Shown here one piece after another: positions 34,973 to 46,120 of a DNA stretch of 64,000 bases; within the stretch, counting starts at the first letter, position 1, and every line of letters begins with the position of its first letter. Location: positions 387,001-451,000 of the forward strand of contig JAPDOI010000420.1 in assembly GCA_029168955.1 (NCBI GenBank). The letters are read 5' to 3'. This stretch comes from Aplectana chamaeleonis. Taxonomy: Eukaryota > Nematoda > Chromadorea > Rhabditida > Cosmocercidae. Under the pieces are notes generated by a model. That model made no database searches and had not been told where the DNA came from. It was given only the letters and a program-made list of their open reading frames with translations. A program made the translations under genes and the position numbers.

Positions 34973-35252
34973 ACTGTGCTTCTCTGGGTTCAATTCTGGT
35001 CTGCAATTGCGTCTCGACACGCTTTGCGGCCGCACGCTCTCGAGCCGGAAGAGCTTCCAAGGCCGCAGCCGTCGATCTTTCGACTCTAGTAGGTGGGTTT
35101 TGGAAACTGAAAACTAGAACAAATAGGAGAAAATTGAATAAAAAAGGCTCATCGAGTTGGCTTTGGCGCTGGAAACTCGACTAACCCAAGCGCGTGCGGC
35201 CGCAAAGCGTGTCGAGACGCAATTGCGGACCGGAATCTGGCCCAGAGAAGCA
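34973..35252. mobile_element. Foldback element family L, copy 2
   Basis: Arms read ACTGTGCTTCTCTGGGTTCA...GCAATTGCGTCTCGACACGC on the left and the complement on the right (GCGTGTCGAGACGCAATTGC...CCCAGAGAAGCATAGTG). The internal GCGGCCGC is shared with copy 1. Confidence 0.75.
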
Positions 35253-35501
35253 TAGTGTTTTTGCCGCTGGTTTAAGGTGAATCCTGGAACAACGAAGGGT
35301 CAGAGTATCCATTTAAAGGAAAATCTAAGATTCGAAAATCCACTGGAGACTGGGGAATGAAATGGGAAACGGGAAAATCTGAATGGAAAAATTGTGAGCT
35401 CATAATGAGCTACTCCTTGCAGAGTAGTGCAATATTACTCAATTGAACGATTTGATCGAAGCGCTCTGTTCATGGAAAGGGACACGATACCACATAAATA
35501 G

Positions 35502-35719
35502 AGTTAGGTCCATGGCTTACTTCCTCAAGAAAAAAAAAACGTTTAAATATCACCGGTGGCTGGCGCAGCGGTCGCGCGCGCTGGCCCAAGAGAATAGCGC
35601 AATAGCACAGCTGATCAGCTTACCATGCCACCAGCCGCTGGTGAGAGTCAAGCCGCTCGCGCTAGCCGCGGGTGACATACGAATATGTTTTCTTGAGGAA
35701 GCAAGCCACGGACCTAACT
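35502..35719. mobile_element. 218-bp foldback element with tRNA-like A box
   Basis: The outer arms AGTTAGGTCCATGGCTTACT and the complement of AGTTAGGTCCGTGGCTTGCT pair over about 32 bp. The inner arms around GGTGGCTGGCGCAGCGGTCG pair imperfectly. TGGCGCAGCGGTCGCGCGC resembles a tRNA A box; no good B box is present. Confidence 0.7.
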
Positions 35720-36445
35720 GTTTTTTCTTTCACAAAACACTGGAACCCGAACATATTTAAGATGAACTGCGTTGAGAAGATACTAGCGTGAAAAACAATC
35801 AATTTCAGGATTATTGAGCAGTGTCTTTGCAAATCGAACAATTACTTGTCACTTTCTTATCTTTCATTACTCATTATTTCAGATTGTCGAATAAAAAGAG
35901 AAGACGGGAGGATAATTCAGAACGTGGCGCAAAAGGTCAGTGGCTGCCGCCTACACAGCAAATTCCCAGTGACTCGACATCTTGATCAAATAAGAGAGTT
36001 ATTTTTGTCTTGAAGTGTGCACTCTTAGGCTTCATAACCATCGAAAACACAAGCACTCTGCTTTTTGTTTGATATGATTTTTCATATACATACTTACCTT
36101 GAAAAAATTTTCCAGTATTCTCCAGACAGCAGGTGAAAACGGGTGCAGAATATCTTAATAGAGAGCAAGGACATGCAAAGAAATAATATTCTTCGGCTAT
36201 AAATTGTCCTAATGTGAACGCGATTCGAGAGCAAATTTGTCAAGCAACGTTCCTAATGAGGTTCTTTGCACTTCTTTGAGAGCTAAATGCTACCACAGCT
36301 GCAAACTAAGCACTTGGACTTGTCTTGATACCAGAATTGAAAGAACCGAACGCGTCATCGATAAACGTTTCACAGCTACATGGACGTTCTATAGCATGTC
36401 AGAAAAAGAGAAAAATTTAAGCGCTCTACATTACAAACAGCTTAA
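35720..36445. other. No gene recognised
   Basis: Anonymous. The long plus frame from 36237 runs into MITE sequence and has no domain. Confidence 0.4.
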
Positions 36446-36671
36446 AGGCAGCGCATACGATGAAAAAATTTGCCCTTTTTTGGCAAAAACGTTAGCTGTG
36501 GGTCCCCCTAAGAAGAGTAATACCGGAAGTGTGACGAAAAACGGTCGCGAAGTGGGTGAAAATCTCGTGCATTGGTCCCCCTTATTTTTAAGGGCAAAGT
36601 TCACGATAAATTTCACTTCCGATATCTCCACGGTTTACGGAAGGTCTGGTGCCCTATATGGCAAGGCATGC
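36446..36671 (-). mobile_element. Partial MITE family G
   Basis: Starts AGGCAGCGCATACGATGAAA after TTAA (36442-36445). The first about 100 bp matches the complement of 21720-21820. The far end lacks a proper terminus. Confidence 0.5.
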
Positions 36672-36675
36672 TTAA

Positions 36676-37158
36676 AGGCACAGTACACCCTCAGAGATGA
36701 ATTTTGCGATTTTCGTTTATTTGTGTAGTAGACCCCTCCTGTATAACACGTGCCAAGTGCGGGATATCAATTCCTCCAAATAAGCGAGATATAAGCTACC
36801 ACCACAGGCCCGACCCCCTTCACTCACCACCACAGGCCCGACCCCCTTTCTGGCTTTTGACCTCAGTATCAGCCGGATGGATGGATAAATTTCGACCGTG
36901 TCGCGTTCTTCAATCCATTTCCGGACTATCTCCTTATCCTGGCTCGCTCTCGCGCAACGATTTTGATTGAAGAGAAATACAGGCCCGAGACAACTCGTCC
37001 ACCAATGTTTCACCCTCAAAATATAAGCATCTTTGAGGAGCCGTACCTCTGTTCATAGGGGGTATTGGGCGAATTCAGAGATACCACTGTGATCAGTGTG
37101 TCACCCTCTTCAAGATTAGCATGCAAGCTAGAAAATGTTTTTTGGGTGTCCTGTGCCT
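36676..37158 (-). mobile_element. MITE family D, copy 3
   Basis: 483 bp with ends AGGCACAGTACACCCTC and GGGTGTCCTGTGCCT, flanked by TTAA on both sides (36672-36675 and 37159-37162). It contains two CCACCACAGGCCCGACCCCC units, the complement of the tandem motif in copy 2. Confidence 0.8.
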
Positions 37159-38087
37159 TTAAAAAGGACACGAAAGACGCGTTTTTGAGCAAAAATAGGC
37201 CCTCTCTTGTTTACGTTGATTTTTGAGCGTGGAGGAATTGACCGCTAAGAAGGATGATGCCTATCAGTGCAATCAGGCCATCAACTCATTTATCAGCCCT
37301 TCCTTTACTTGATTATTCTTGTAATCTGAGTCTTCATTTGTTCACATCGAGAGGGGCGGAAGTGGAGCACGGGGCGGTTCTGGAACACCAAAACGCTTGT
37401 TTGCAGCCGTCATTTTGCCGCTCCTGGCTCGTTTTCTATCGTTCTTCCGAGACTGGGGGCCTAGGATCCTTCTCGCCTATCATTTCTCTAAGGAAAGTCA
37501 ACGAGGATGATCATCGTGAACGCTGCCTTCAAAGAATTTTTGGTACAGGAGTCAGAAAGCAAAGCCACATACATACCTATAAATTTTTAAGCGAGAAACC
37601 ATTTTCCCGACGTCAGGTTCGATGCGTTGTCCGCAGTCTCTCGAAACACGCTAACGGGTACAACAAATTTTTTTCAGAGGTTCCTCTTAACAGTTTTGCT
37701 CCGCTATTTGAGTGTTCTGTAGGGGCCTTTCTCTATTATTCTTAATGGACTTACCGACCCAAAAACGTTGAAAATTGTAATACGGTTTTTTATCGCGAAC
37801 TCTGCCTTCAGAAAAATTTGTCAGATATTCGGCTCCATAATCGTAAATGCTAAATGCTAAACACATTTGGCCTGCAAATCGACTTTCCGGCAGATATGAT
37901 GAAATCAAAAAAGTTTTCCTGTTGTAATATTCCGTATCCGTAATCATGAGACTACAGGACCCTCCCGGAAAGGTCCAAAGTTTGCCTGCCGCATACATCG
38001 GCTTAATCTGAAAATCTTCCAGGAACGCTTCCGTAAAGTTTGTTCGAATGAGACTGTCCGCACACGCGGTCGGCGTGAGTGCCGAGC
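37159..38087. other. MITE fragments; no gene
   Basis: TIR-like scraps such as GTGAACGCTGCCTTCAAAG (37518-37536) and ATCGCGAACTCTGCCTTCAG (37793-37812) suggest eroded elements of the same type. Positions 38040-38080 carry the short repeat also seen near 17460 and 39950. Confidence 0.4.
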
Positions 38088-39789
38088 ATAGCTTCTTTGA
38101 GTGGAGCCATGCACTCCACCAACCTTCACCTCTGGTCAGGTGAAGGGGGTAGCCTTCACCACTGGGAAAACCGGTGACACCCGGTGAAACGCCGCGAAAA
38201 ACAATGAAAGTTAATCAACACTCTTGCAAGTCATTTCCAAGATTGGGTGAGTGTCACTGCCGGTTTTTCGTCCATAACTTCTTCGTACTCAGAGATAGAC
38301 TTTTGGCAAACATTGTTTTCAGAGTTCCCATGAAATTCTGCATCGAGTAGCTCTTTCAGTTTCAAAAAATAAGTTACCTTCCTTCCAGCCGATTTCGGTT
38401 TATAAAGTGCATTTTCTAAGCCTGAAGTTATCGGTTTTTCTTTCATAACTTTTCTACGGTGAGAGATGGACCTTTGGCAAAGATTGTTTCCGGAATCTCG
38501 TTGAAATTCTGCGTCGAACAGTGTTTTCAGTTTGAAAAATTATTTTCTCAATCCTTCAGCCTAACTCATTTTACGAAACGCCGGTTTTTCGCCTATAACT
38601 CTTTAACCGTTTAAGAAACGTTTTCGCAGAGGTAGTTTTTTGAAATCTACGTAAATTTCTGCGCCGAATGATAAATTGGGTCCCTGACTTTGCTTACTCC
38701 ACAAGCCAGCCAGTTCGGTGGAGCCCAACCCCGTTGTTGGCTCCAGCAAAACTCTGCGTCTCTCATTTAAACCATAGAGGCGAGAGCACCCTATGAAGCT
38801 AAATATGGAGCTCGGCTCCACCGACCTGGCTGTCTTATGGGGCGAGCGAGGCTAGGAGCCCGCTATATCATTCGACGCAGAATTTTATTTTTTTTTCAGA
38901 ATTTTTTTTTGGATTTCAAGAACAACCTTTACTAGAACACTATCTTCAACGGTTAAAGAGTTACAGGCGAAAAACCGCTGTTTTGTTAAATGAATTAGGC
39001 TGAAGGATCGAGAGAATATTCTTTCGAACTGGAAACACTGTTTGACGCAGAATTCCATCCAGATTCCGGAGAAAACCTTCACCAAAGGCCTATCTCCAAG
39101 CACAAAAAAGTTACGGACGAAACACCGATAATTTCAGGAGACAAAAATGCACTTTGTTAACTGAAATCGGATGGAAGAAGGGAAACTTATTTCTCAAAAC
39201 TGAAAACGCTGATCCATGCAAAGTTTTGTGGGGATTCCGATAACAACCTTCACCAAAAGGCTATCTTCTAGGATAAAAAAAGGTTTTGGACGAAAAACTG
39301 ATTGCTTTTGGTGAAAGAAACGTTATTTCATAAATGGAAATCGACTGAGAGATTGAACACGTATTTTTTTTCAAATTGAAAACATTATTTGACGCGAAAT
39401 TTCATGAAGATTTTGAAAACAGCTCCGCTCAAAGATCCATCTTAAAGGGCAAAAATGTTATCAGCGAAAAACAGGTAGTTATCCAAAAATCGCTTGGAAA
39501 ATTTTTTTGAAAATTTTCGACCCTAAGACAGCTTAAAGCAAATTTTTCATGACCTAGGTAGATCATTTGACTAGAAATAGTAAATTTCTAAAGAAGGTCA
39601 TCCAACGAAAAAAAATGTTTCAAAATAAATGATTTAAAATAAAAATATATTGATTGCAAGAAAAAGGGGATTAAGAAAACGTGATTTCTGAAGTTGCAGG
39701 TCTAAAGAAACCTTCACCATTCCCCACTCAGGTATCCCAAACAGCCTTCACCTCTCGGACCGCTGTCTCCACCTCAACGAACCTATGGT
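38088..39789. mobile_element. 1.7-kb foldback element family E, copy 1
   Basis: The ends AGCTTCTTTGAGTGGAG and its approximate complement CTCAACGAACCT bound two long complementary arms. Each arm is built from about 150-170-bp degenerate subunits containing GGTTTTTCGCCTATAACT or its complement. At the centre, CAGTTCGGTGGAGCC faces GGCTCCACCGACCTGG. No protein-coding frame was found. Confidence 0.75.
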
Positions 39790-40037
39790 GTCGCGCCACC
39801 GTCACAAGAGCATTTGTTCGGACTAACTCTCCTACGCCTGCGGACAGCTAACTGGAATATCATTCACTTTTCGTCTAATTTGCCTGCTTCTAAATTCACA
39901 AGTCCAAAAAATGCTTTTGCAACCACCACTGGACACGCACGCCGACAACGTTGGCGGACAGTCTCATTCGCACCGACTTTAATTCCGTGAATACGACCAC
40001 TGGAGCCGGATTTGCTTACGATGAAACCATGGATTAA

Positions 40038-40582
40038 AGGCAGTGGTCGCGATGAAAAACTTCATCTAAAACTATAAAAATCAGCTTAGATAGAAAACAG
40101 CTGAAAAGATATGAAGGTAGCGCGGTAAAAAACGGGCTAGAATTAGAGTTTTTAGGGCCTAAAGATGCCAGTTCGTGCACACGTGCACAGCGCCGCAAAA
40201 AAAGATCGCAGCCTCATGCCGAGCAGTCAAAAATCATGGACGTTCAGAGGAAGTAATTAATTCAAATTCACCTAATAAAAAAAGTTCAACAAAGAAAGCA
40301 AACACTTCAGTCAATGTTTCTGACTAGATGAGTCCGAAGGATAATATTCATTGATTGAAATTCAATTTCAAGCCAGATGATGTTCTTGATAATAGAGATC
40401 ATCGATGCCGATGATGTGGAGTGGGCTCGTCCACCATCAAACGACAAGAAAGTTCAGGCTTCAAATTCGGCCCGAAACAGCGGTTTTCTCGCGATTTTTT
40501 CTCGTTGGTCCTACTACTTTAAGCCCAGAAAAGGGTTCAGAGAGGAAAAGAAGACGAGCATATTTTATCGCGACCACTGCCT
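40038..40582 (+). mobile_element. MITE family B, copy 2
   Basis: 545 bp with ends AGGCAGTGGTCGCGATGAAA and TTTTATCGCGACCACTGCCT. TTAA is exact on both sides (40034-40037 and 40583-40586). This is the least damaged pair of termini in the window. Confidence 0.9.
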
Positions 40583-41782
40583 TTAAAGGTGAGTTAGACA
40601 CATGACTCACTGCTCTCATCTGAGCTAGAAACTTCCGCGCTGCCATCCTGATTACCAACGATTAAGCCATGAGTGGAAATGTATCCCATAATGGGGAGAG
40701 CAAGATTGCTGATGTTCCAATTCTGGTAATACATAGTTAAGGGATCAGGGAACTAAGACTTCCATAAATTCTGTCTTGGGAGAGGATTCTTCCCGGGTTT
40801 TTCTCCAAGGGATTGAAACATCTAAATGGAAGAGATTTCGACATGAGGACAAGATTTTTCCGACTCCTTCAACCCTCGCATTGTTGGGACAAATTCTCCA
40901 TGAGCTTATGGTCGATGGCTCCAGTCACTGCTCAAAATTCACCAATCTCAAAGGGATAGAAGGTTTTATCAGCAATTTCGCGGATCGTAATTGACAGTAC
41001 GCGGCATAGCAATTGGCTTCCCCACACCTTCTAGAGAAACAGTACACCGTATAAACTGAGATAGCGAAGATAGCGAGGTGGTGGTTGAGGTAGCGACGCT
41101 AATAGACTTGCACGGCCTCATCTGGAGTGCTTACTTCGTTTAGAGCGCCAAAAACGAGCCAAGACGACCGTATTCGAGCAATGTATGCGAAGTATTTGTA
41201 ATGTTGGGAGGGGAGCTCATACTGAAAGTGGGCGGAAGGCAGGTGAATTGGCCACTCGAAATGGCGGAAATACGACTAATTTCATTTTCAACTCATTTTG
41301 GCACCTGCAACGCCGTGAGAGTTTTAGTTTAAGCTGTACGACCCCATTAACATCACTATCTCAAACAATTTTGCGAGCGTGCATGCTACCTTTAGTTCTG
41401 TCGCTGACAATCTTGGGATCAACACTGCAGTTTTTCTGCCCACCTTAGAGAGAATCTCATATTGGTCACAATGCTCTCCTCAGAATCGCTCAGAACCCAC
41501 TACGCATGGAGTTATGGCCCCTCAAAGAATTTTAATTTTGATGGCGAGCAGTTTGCGGACGAGTTGTCGCAAGCATGGTTTCTCTCGTTATGCGCAGCTA
41601 GCGCCCTCACGCAGGCAACAGTATAATGTCAGACCGGAAACAAATAAATAAACATGTATTTCGGCTGAAATCAAACGCGCGTCTCTTCCCTATTCAGACC
41701 GAAAACTTGTCGGTGGATGTGCCCCAACTTTCCTTTTCTGGGGGCGAGGGCGACTTTTTTCTCGCTTGTTTGAGCAAATTAA
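40583..41782. other. No gene; eroded MITE pieces
   Basis: GCGAGCGTGCATGCTACCT near 41370-41390 is a family A terminus. Positions 41455-41760 resemble family D interior (GGAGTTATGGCCCCTC and GGACGAGTTGTCGC). Positions 40587-41360 are anonymous. Confidence 0.45.
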
Positions 41783-42325
41783 TAGCAGTGCTCGCGATAA
41801 AATATGCTAGTCTTCTTTTATTCTCTGAACCCTTTTCTGGATTCAGAGTAGTAGGACCTATACGAAAAAATGCGAAAAAGAACCCTTTCCAGTCTTTTGA
41901 TGACGGGCGAGCCCACTTCATATCCCTGGCATCGATGATCTCTGGTATTAGGAACATCAGCTGGTTTGAAATTGTAATTCAATCAATGAACAATGGCCTC
42001 CAGACTTGCATGCTCGAATATTTTCAGCCTCATATAGTTAAAAAAATGACTGGAGCGCTTGTTGACATTGATCAACAGTTTTTATTACCTAAACATGCAT
42101 TCAATTCTGCCTGTGAATGTCAATAAGTTTTGACTATACACACACGAGGCTCCGATCTTTTCACGCGGAACTGTGCACGTGTGCACGGATTAGGAACTTA
42201 GCATCCCAATAACTCCACTTATAGCCCGTTTCTTGCCCAGTAATTTTCGTGGTATTTAAGCTGTTTGCCAACCGAACCAATTTTTATGGTTTTCGTAACA
42301 ACTTTTCACATCGCCACCGCTGCCC
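41783..42325 (-). mobile_element. MITE family B, copy 3 (reverse)
   Basis: 543 bp, the reverse complement of the other B copies. It is flanked by TTAA at 41779-41782 and 42326-42329. The termini are slightly mutated: TAGCAGTGCTCGCGATAAA and ACATCGCCACCGCTGCCC. Confidence 0.85.
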
Positions 42326-43041
42326 TTAAGATTTTGCGCTTAGCAGGGCTGCTATGCATGGCGGGTGGAATAATACATCAAAAATTATCCCTGAGATTGG
42401 ACTGCACCTTCAAGGTCTTCCCTACTTTAACAGAGCCTGAGCTGCACCCGTCGGCTGCTCAAGGACTGCACTTGCTTGTGGTTCATTCCTTCCCACCAAC
42501 GGGAGCAAAGAAGAGGAGACGCATGCACACATACGGCCCTGCCGCTTGGAGAACAACCAAAAAACCGCCTTAAATCTGATTTCGTTTGATCCAGCCATGG
42601 TGGTTTTTTACTCTAAATCTCAAATAGCGATGCAAACTGTCCGGCACAGTTTGACTCCGATAAGGAATTTCAAAACTAAGGTTTAATGAGCCAGCCAAAA
42701 AAATCAATTTGAGTCGAGAGAAAAACGAGAACAATAGAAAAAGAGGTAAGAAAAATTAAGGAGTAACGTGCTAGTATAGCATTGAATCGATGAAACGCTC
42801 CAAAGATCAGGTTAGGGCCAGCAATGACGCCAAAAAGAACGAATGTAACATGAGGATTAGGGGTCACATAACTGAAGCCGGAAATTGAGACCAGCGAAAA
42901 CTTTGCAGGGCGAAATTTGATCATCACACATCAGCATTCTCGGAACCACAATGTGTTTGTGCCTACGGCATAGAAGTGTAGATCAACAGCGCGAAATCAC
43001 AACTTGACATTAAATAACGTGATATTAAATAAAATAAACTA
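42326..43041. other. No supported gene
   Basis: The minus frame 42676-42865 is hydrophobic and follows a plausible CGGCTTCAG acceptor, but has no good donor and was not recognised. The rest is anonymous. Confidence 0.35.
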
Positions 43042-43891
43042 ATATAACAGCATACGTAGCATAACATAACATGACGTAGCATAAAAATAACATAACGCAA
43101 CATAAAATATCATAAAAACACAACACAATAACATAGCACAGCAAAACATAACATGACATAAGATAACATAACATAACATAAGATAAGATAACATAACATA
43201 AGATAAGATAACATTAGATAACATAAGATAAGATAACATAACATAACATAACATAACATAACATAACATAAGATAACATAACATAACAGAACATAACATA
43301 ACATAACATAACATTACATAACATAACATAACATAACATAACATAACATAACATAACATAACATAACATAACATAACATAATATAACATAACATAACATA
43401 ACATAACATAATAACATAACATAACATAACATAACATAACATAACATAACATAACATAACATAACATAACATAATATAACATAACATAACACAACAAAAC
43501 ATAACATAACATAACATAACATAACATAACAAAACATAACATAACATAACATAACTTATAACATAACATAACATAACATAATATAACATAATATAACATA
43601 ACATAACATAACATAACATAACATAAACATAACATAACATAACATAACATAACATAACATAACATAACATAGCATAACATAACATAACATAACATAACAT
43701 AACATAACATAACATAACATAACATAACATAACATAACATACCATAACATAACATAACATAACATAACATAACATAACATAACATAACATAACATAACAT
43801 AACATAACATAACATAACATAACATAACATAACATAACATAACATAACATAACATAACATAACATAACATAACATAACATAACATAACATA
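43042..43891. repeat. (CATAA)n array 1
   Basis: About 850 bp of a 5-bp repeat (ATAAC/CATAA). It is more degenerate at the left end, with AGATAA variants, and nearly perfect at the right. The minus-strand frames MLCYV... are artefacts of the repeat. Confidence 0.95.
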
Positions 43892-44040
43892 GAGTTCCGC
43901 AATCATTTTAGTCTGATGAATGGACGGGGCTGCGACAGTAGATCACCCCGCGCTAATCGAAACCCCATTCTCCAGTGAGGCCGCCAACTCCGCACGGCCA
44001 GCCGCCTGGTCCATGCGTCAGACTATAATGGAAACGGAAA
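43892..44040. repeat. 150-bp spacer unit, copy 1
   Basis: Unique-looking block beginning GAGTTCCGCAATCATTTTAG and ending GGAAACGGAAA, repeated almost exactly at 44281-44430. A weaker relative of its first part occurs at about 33480-33530. Confidence 0.85.
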
Positions 44041-44280
44041 CCATAACATAACATAACATAGCATAACATAACATAACATAACATAACATAACATAACATA
44101 ACATAACATAACATAACATAACATAACATAACATAACATAACATAACATAACATAACATAACATAACATAACATAACATAACATAACATAACATAACATA
44201 ACATAACATAACATAACATAACATAACATAACATAGCATAACATAACATAACATAACATAGCATAACATAACATAACATA
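44041..44280. repeat. (CATAA)n array 2
   Basis: About 240 bp of nearly perfect CATAA repeats between the two spacer units. Confidence 0.95.
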
Positions 44281-44430
44281 GAGTTCGCGCAATCATTTTA
44301 GTCTGATGAATGGACGGGGCTGCGACGGTAGATCACCCCGCGCTAATCGAAACCCCATTCTCCAGTGAGGCCGCCAACCTCGCACGCACAGCCGCCAGGT
44401 TTATGCGTCAGACTAGAATGGAAACGGAAT
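44281..44430. repeat. 150-bp spacer unit, copy 2
   Basis: Matches 43892-44040 with about ten differences and is in the same orientation. With the intervening arrays this makes a higher-order repeat of about 390 bp. Confidence 0.85.
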
Positions 44431-44692
44431 CCATAACATAACATAACATAGCATAACATAACATAACATAACATAACAGAACAGAACAGAACAGAACAGA
44501 ACAGAACAGAACAGAACATAACATAACATAACATAACATAACATAACATAACATAACATAACATAACATAACATAACACAACATAACACAACATAACATA
44601 ACATAACATAAAATAACATAACATAAAATAAAATAACATAACATAACACAACATAACATAACATAACATAACATAACATAACATAACATAAC
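44431..44692. repeat. (CATAA)n array 3 with an ACAGA sub-block
   Basis: CATAA repeats containing a clean run of ACAGA units at about 44475-44517, and CACAA and AAATA variants further right. Confidence 0.95.
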
Positions 44693-45867
44693 AACACAGA
44701 AGGAGAACGAAAAAGCATAAGATAGGATATTAGAATGTCCCATAAGGCATTGATAAGAGTGATGGAGAATTGGGATAAAACGTCCGGGCTAGAAGGGTAG
44801 ACCAAATGAAATACAATACTGCATATGCACTGGCACAGGGTTTTTCGTTGCGTCCCTCTATAAATAGACTCCAGTGCCCTGTCTGCCATCAATTTGAAGA
44901 AAAGATGAAGTGGTGGAGAATTACAGCTCGAAGAGAAAGCTTTCGCGAAGCCGACAAGTCTGAGCAGGATGAATTTTCCATCATGGTATACCTTCGCTTG
45001 TTCAATACTGACACGAATTGATATCACCGGATAGACTTTACTAAACCCGCCCAAACAAAGAGTGTCGGTTAGATTATTTCATGAGAGCGTCCCTCTCTGA
45101 ATTTCGAGTTTTATTCGAGCATTGTGCTTTGGATATTTCCGGACATTTTCATTTCTCTGACAGAGCTCTTTACTAACACTGACTAAAAAATCTTTCAGGA
45201 ACTACAGGGTTCAATTTTTCTTCAAATGAAAGGTGACTCTCAATAATTTGAATTTTCAGAAAAGAAAAGATTTCTGATTTCGGTTGGGGCCGGCGCCCCA
45301 GTCCACTACAGTCCCATCCTCGATTCCAGTCTGGCCAATAGATGGGATGCATTCATTTGCGGTAACTCATGCGGCTTTAGAGAGGCCGCCCTCAGTGAGA
45401 ATTCGGCTGCAGATATCAAGCGAACGCCGCAACCCCCTTTACTCTCTAGACTATCAATTCTGAAGAAACAGTACACGGAAATTGTAAACAGGTTGACCGG
45501 GCTTTCACATTCAGGGGGGGGGCATACATGAACGCTTAGGAGGAATGCAGAGAGCCGCTCCGCATCCTACATGCGAAACGTCGGACCAGAGGCGAATCGA
45601 GCATTTGTCGTCCCCATTGCGTAGGAACGCAACCTCACTAAGCAGGGCGAACTCCGCGCCCAAATGCACGTCTTCAATTTTATCCATATCTAGAACAGCT
45701 TGATTTTTGAGCAATATTACAGCAATGGGGAGTGTGTGGAGCTGTGGCAAGAGGCGCCGCTGTCACACACACGGTCGAGTGATCGATTCTCTCCCAAGCC
45801 CAACCAAGCCATCCATATCTCCGAAGTCGGTAAATTGTATAGTTGTGCTCGAATATTCGCAATCGAA
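44693..45867. other. No supported gene
   Basis: A plus frame 44806-45021 contains CPVC and charged sequence but was not recognised. A minus frame 45511-45690 is protein-like and follows a GTTCTAG acceptor. Neither has enough support. Confidence 0.35.
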
Positions 45868-46106
45868 TAAACATTCGAATAAATTATTCGATTATTTATT
45901 CGATTATCGAGTAATCGAAAAATCCCGATTTTCGATTATTATTCGAAATCGACTAACGAAAAAAGCTGATATTCGATCATTATTCGAAATCAACTATCGA
46001 AAAAACCTCATATTCGATTATTATTCGAAATCGACTATCGAAAATGCCAGGTATTCGATTATTATTCGAAATCGACTATCGACACTGACAATTATTCGAA
46101 CATATT
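45868..46106. repeat. 41-bp satellite rich in TTCGAA (array 1)
   Basis: Units such as GAAATCGACTATCGAAAA followed by ATTCGATTATTATTC repeat at 41-bp intervals. The array is interrupted at its right edge by the RTE element. Confidence 0.75.
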
Positions 46107-46120
46107 CGATCTTCGAATAT
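46107..46120. repeat. Target-site duplication of the RTE element (3' side)
   Basis: CGATCTTCGAATAT, exactly repeated at 49396-49409. Confidence 0.85.

Noticed and set aside
42676..42927. Hydrophobic minus frame, possible membrane exon
   Set aside because: A plausible acceptor exists, but no donor and no recognisable family feature.
43039..44743. Several long minus frames rich in Met-Leu-Cys-Tyr-Val
   Set aside because: They are translations of the CATAA pentamer, which is open in many frames; no gene signals.
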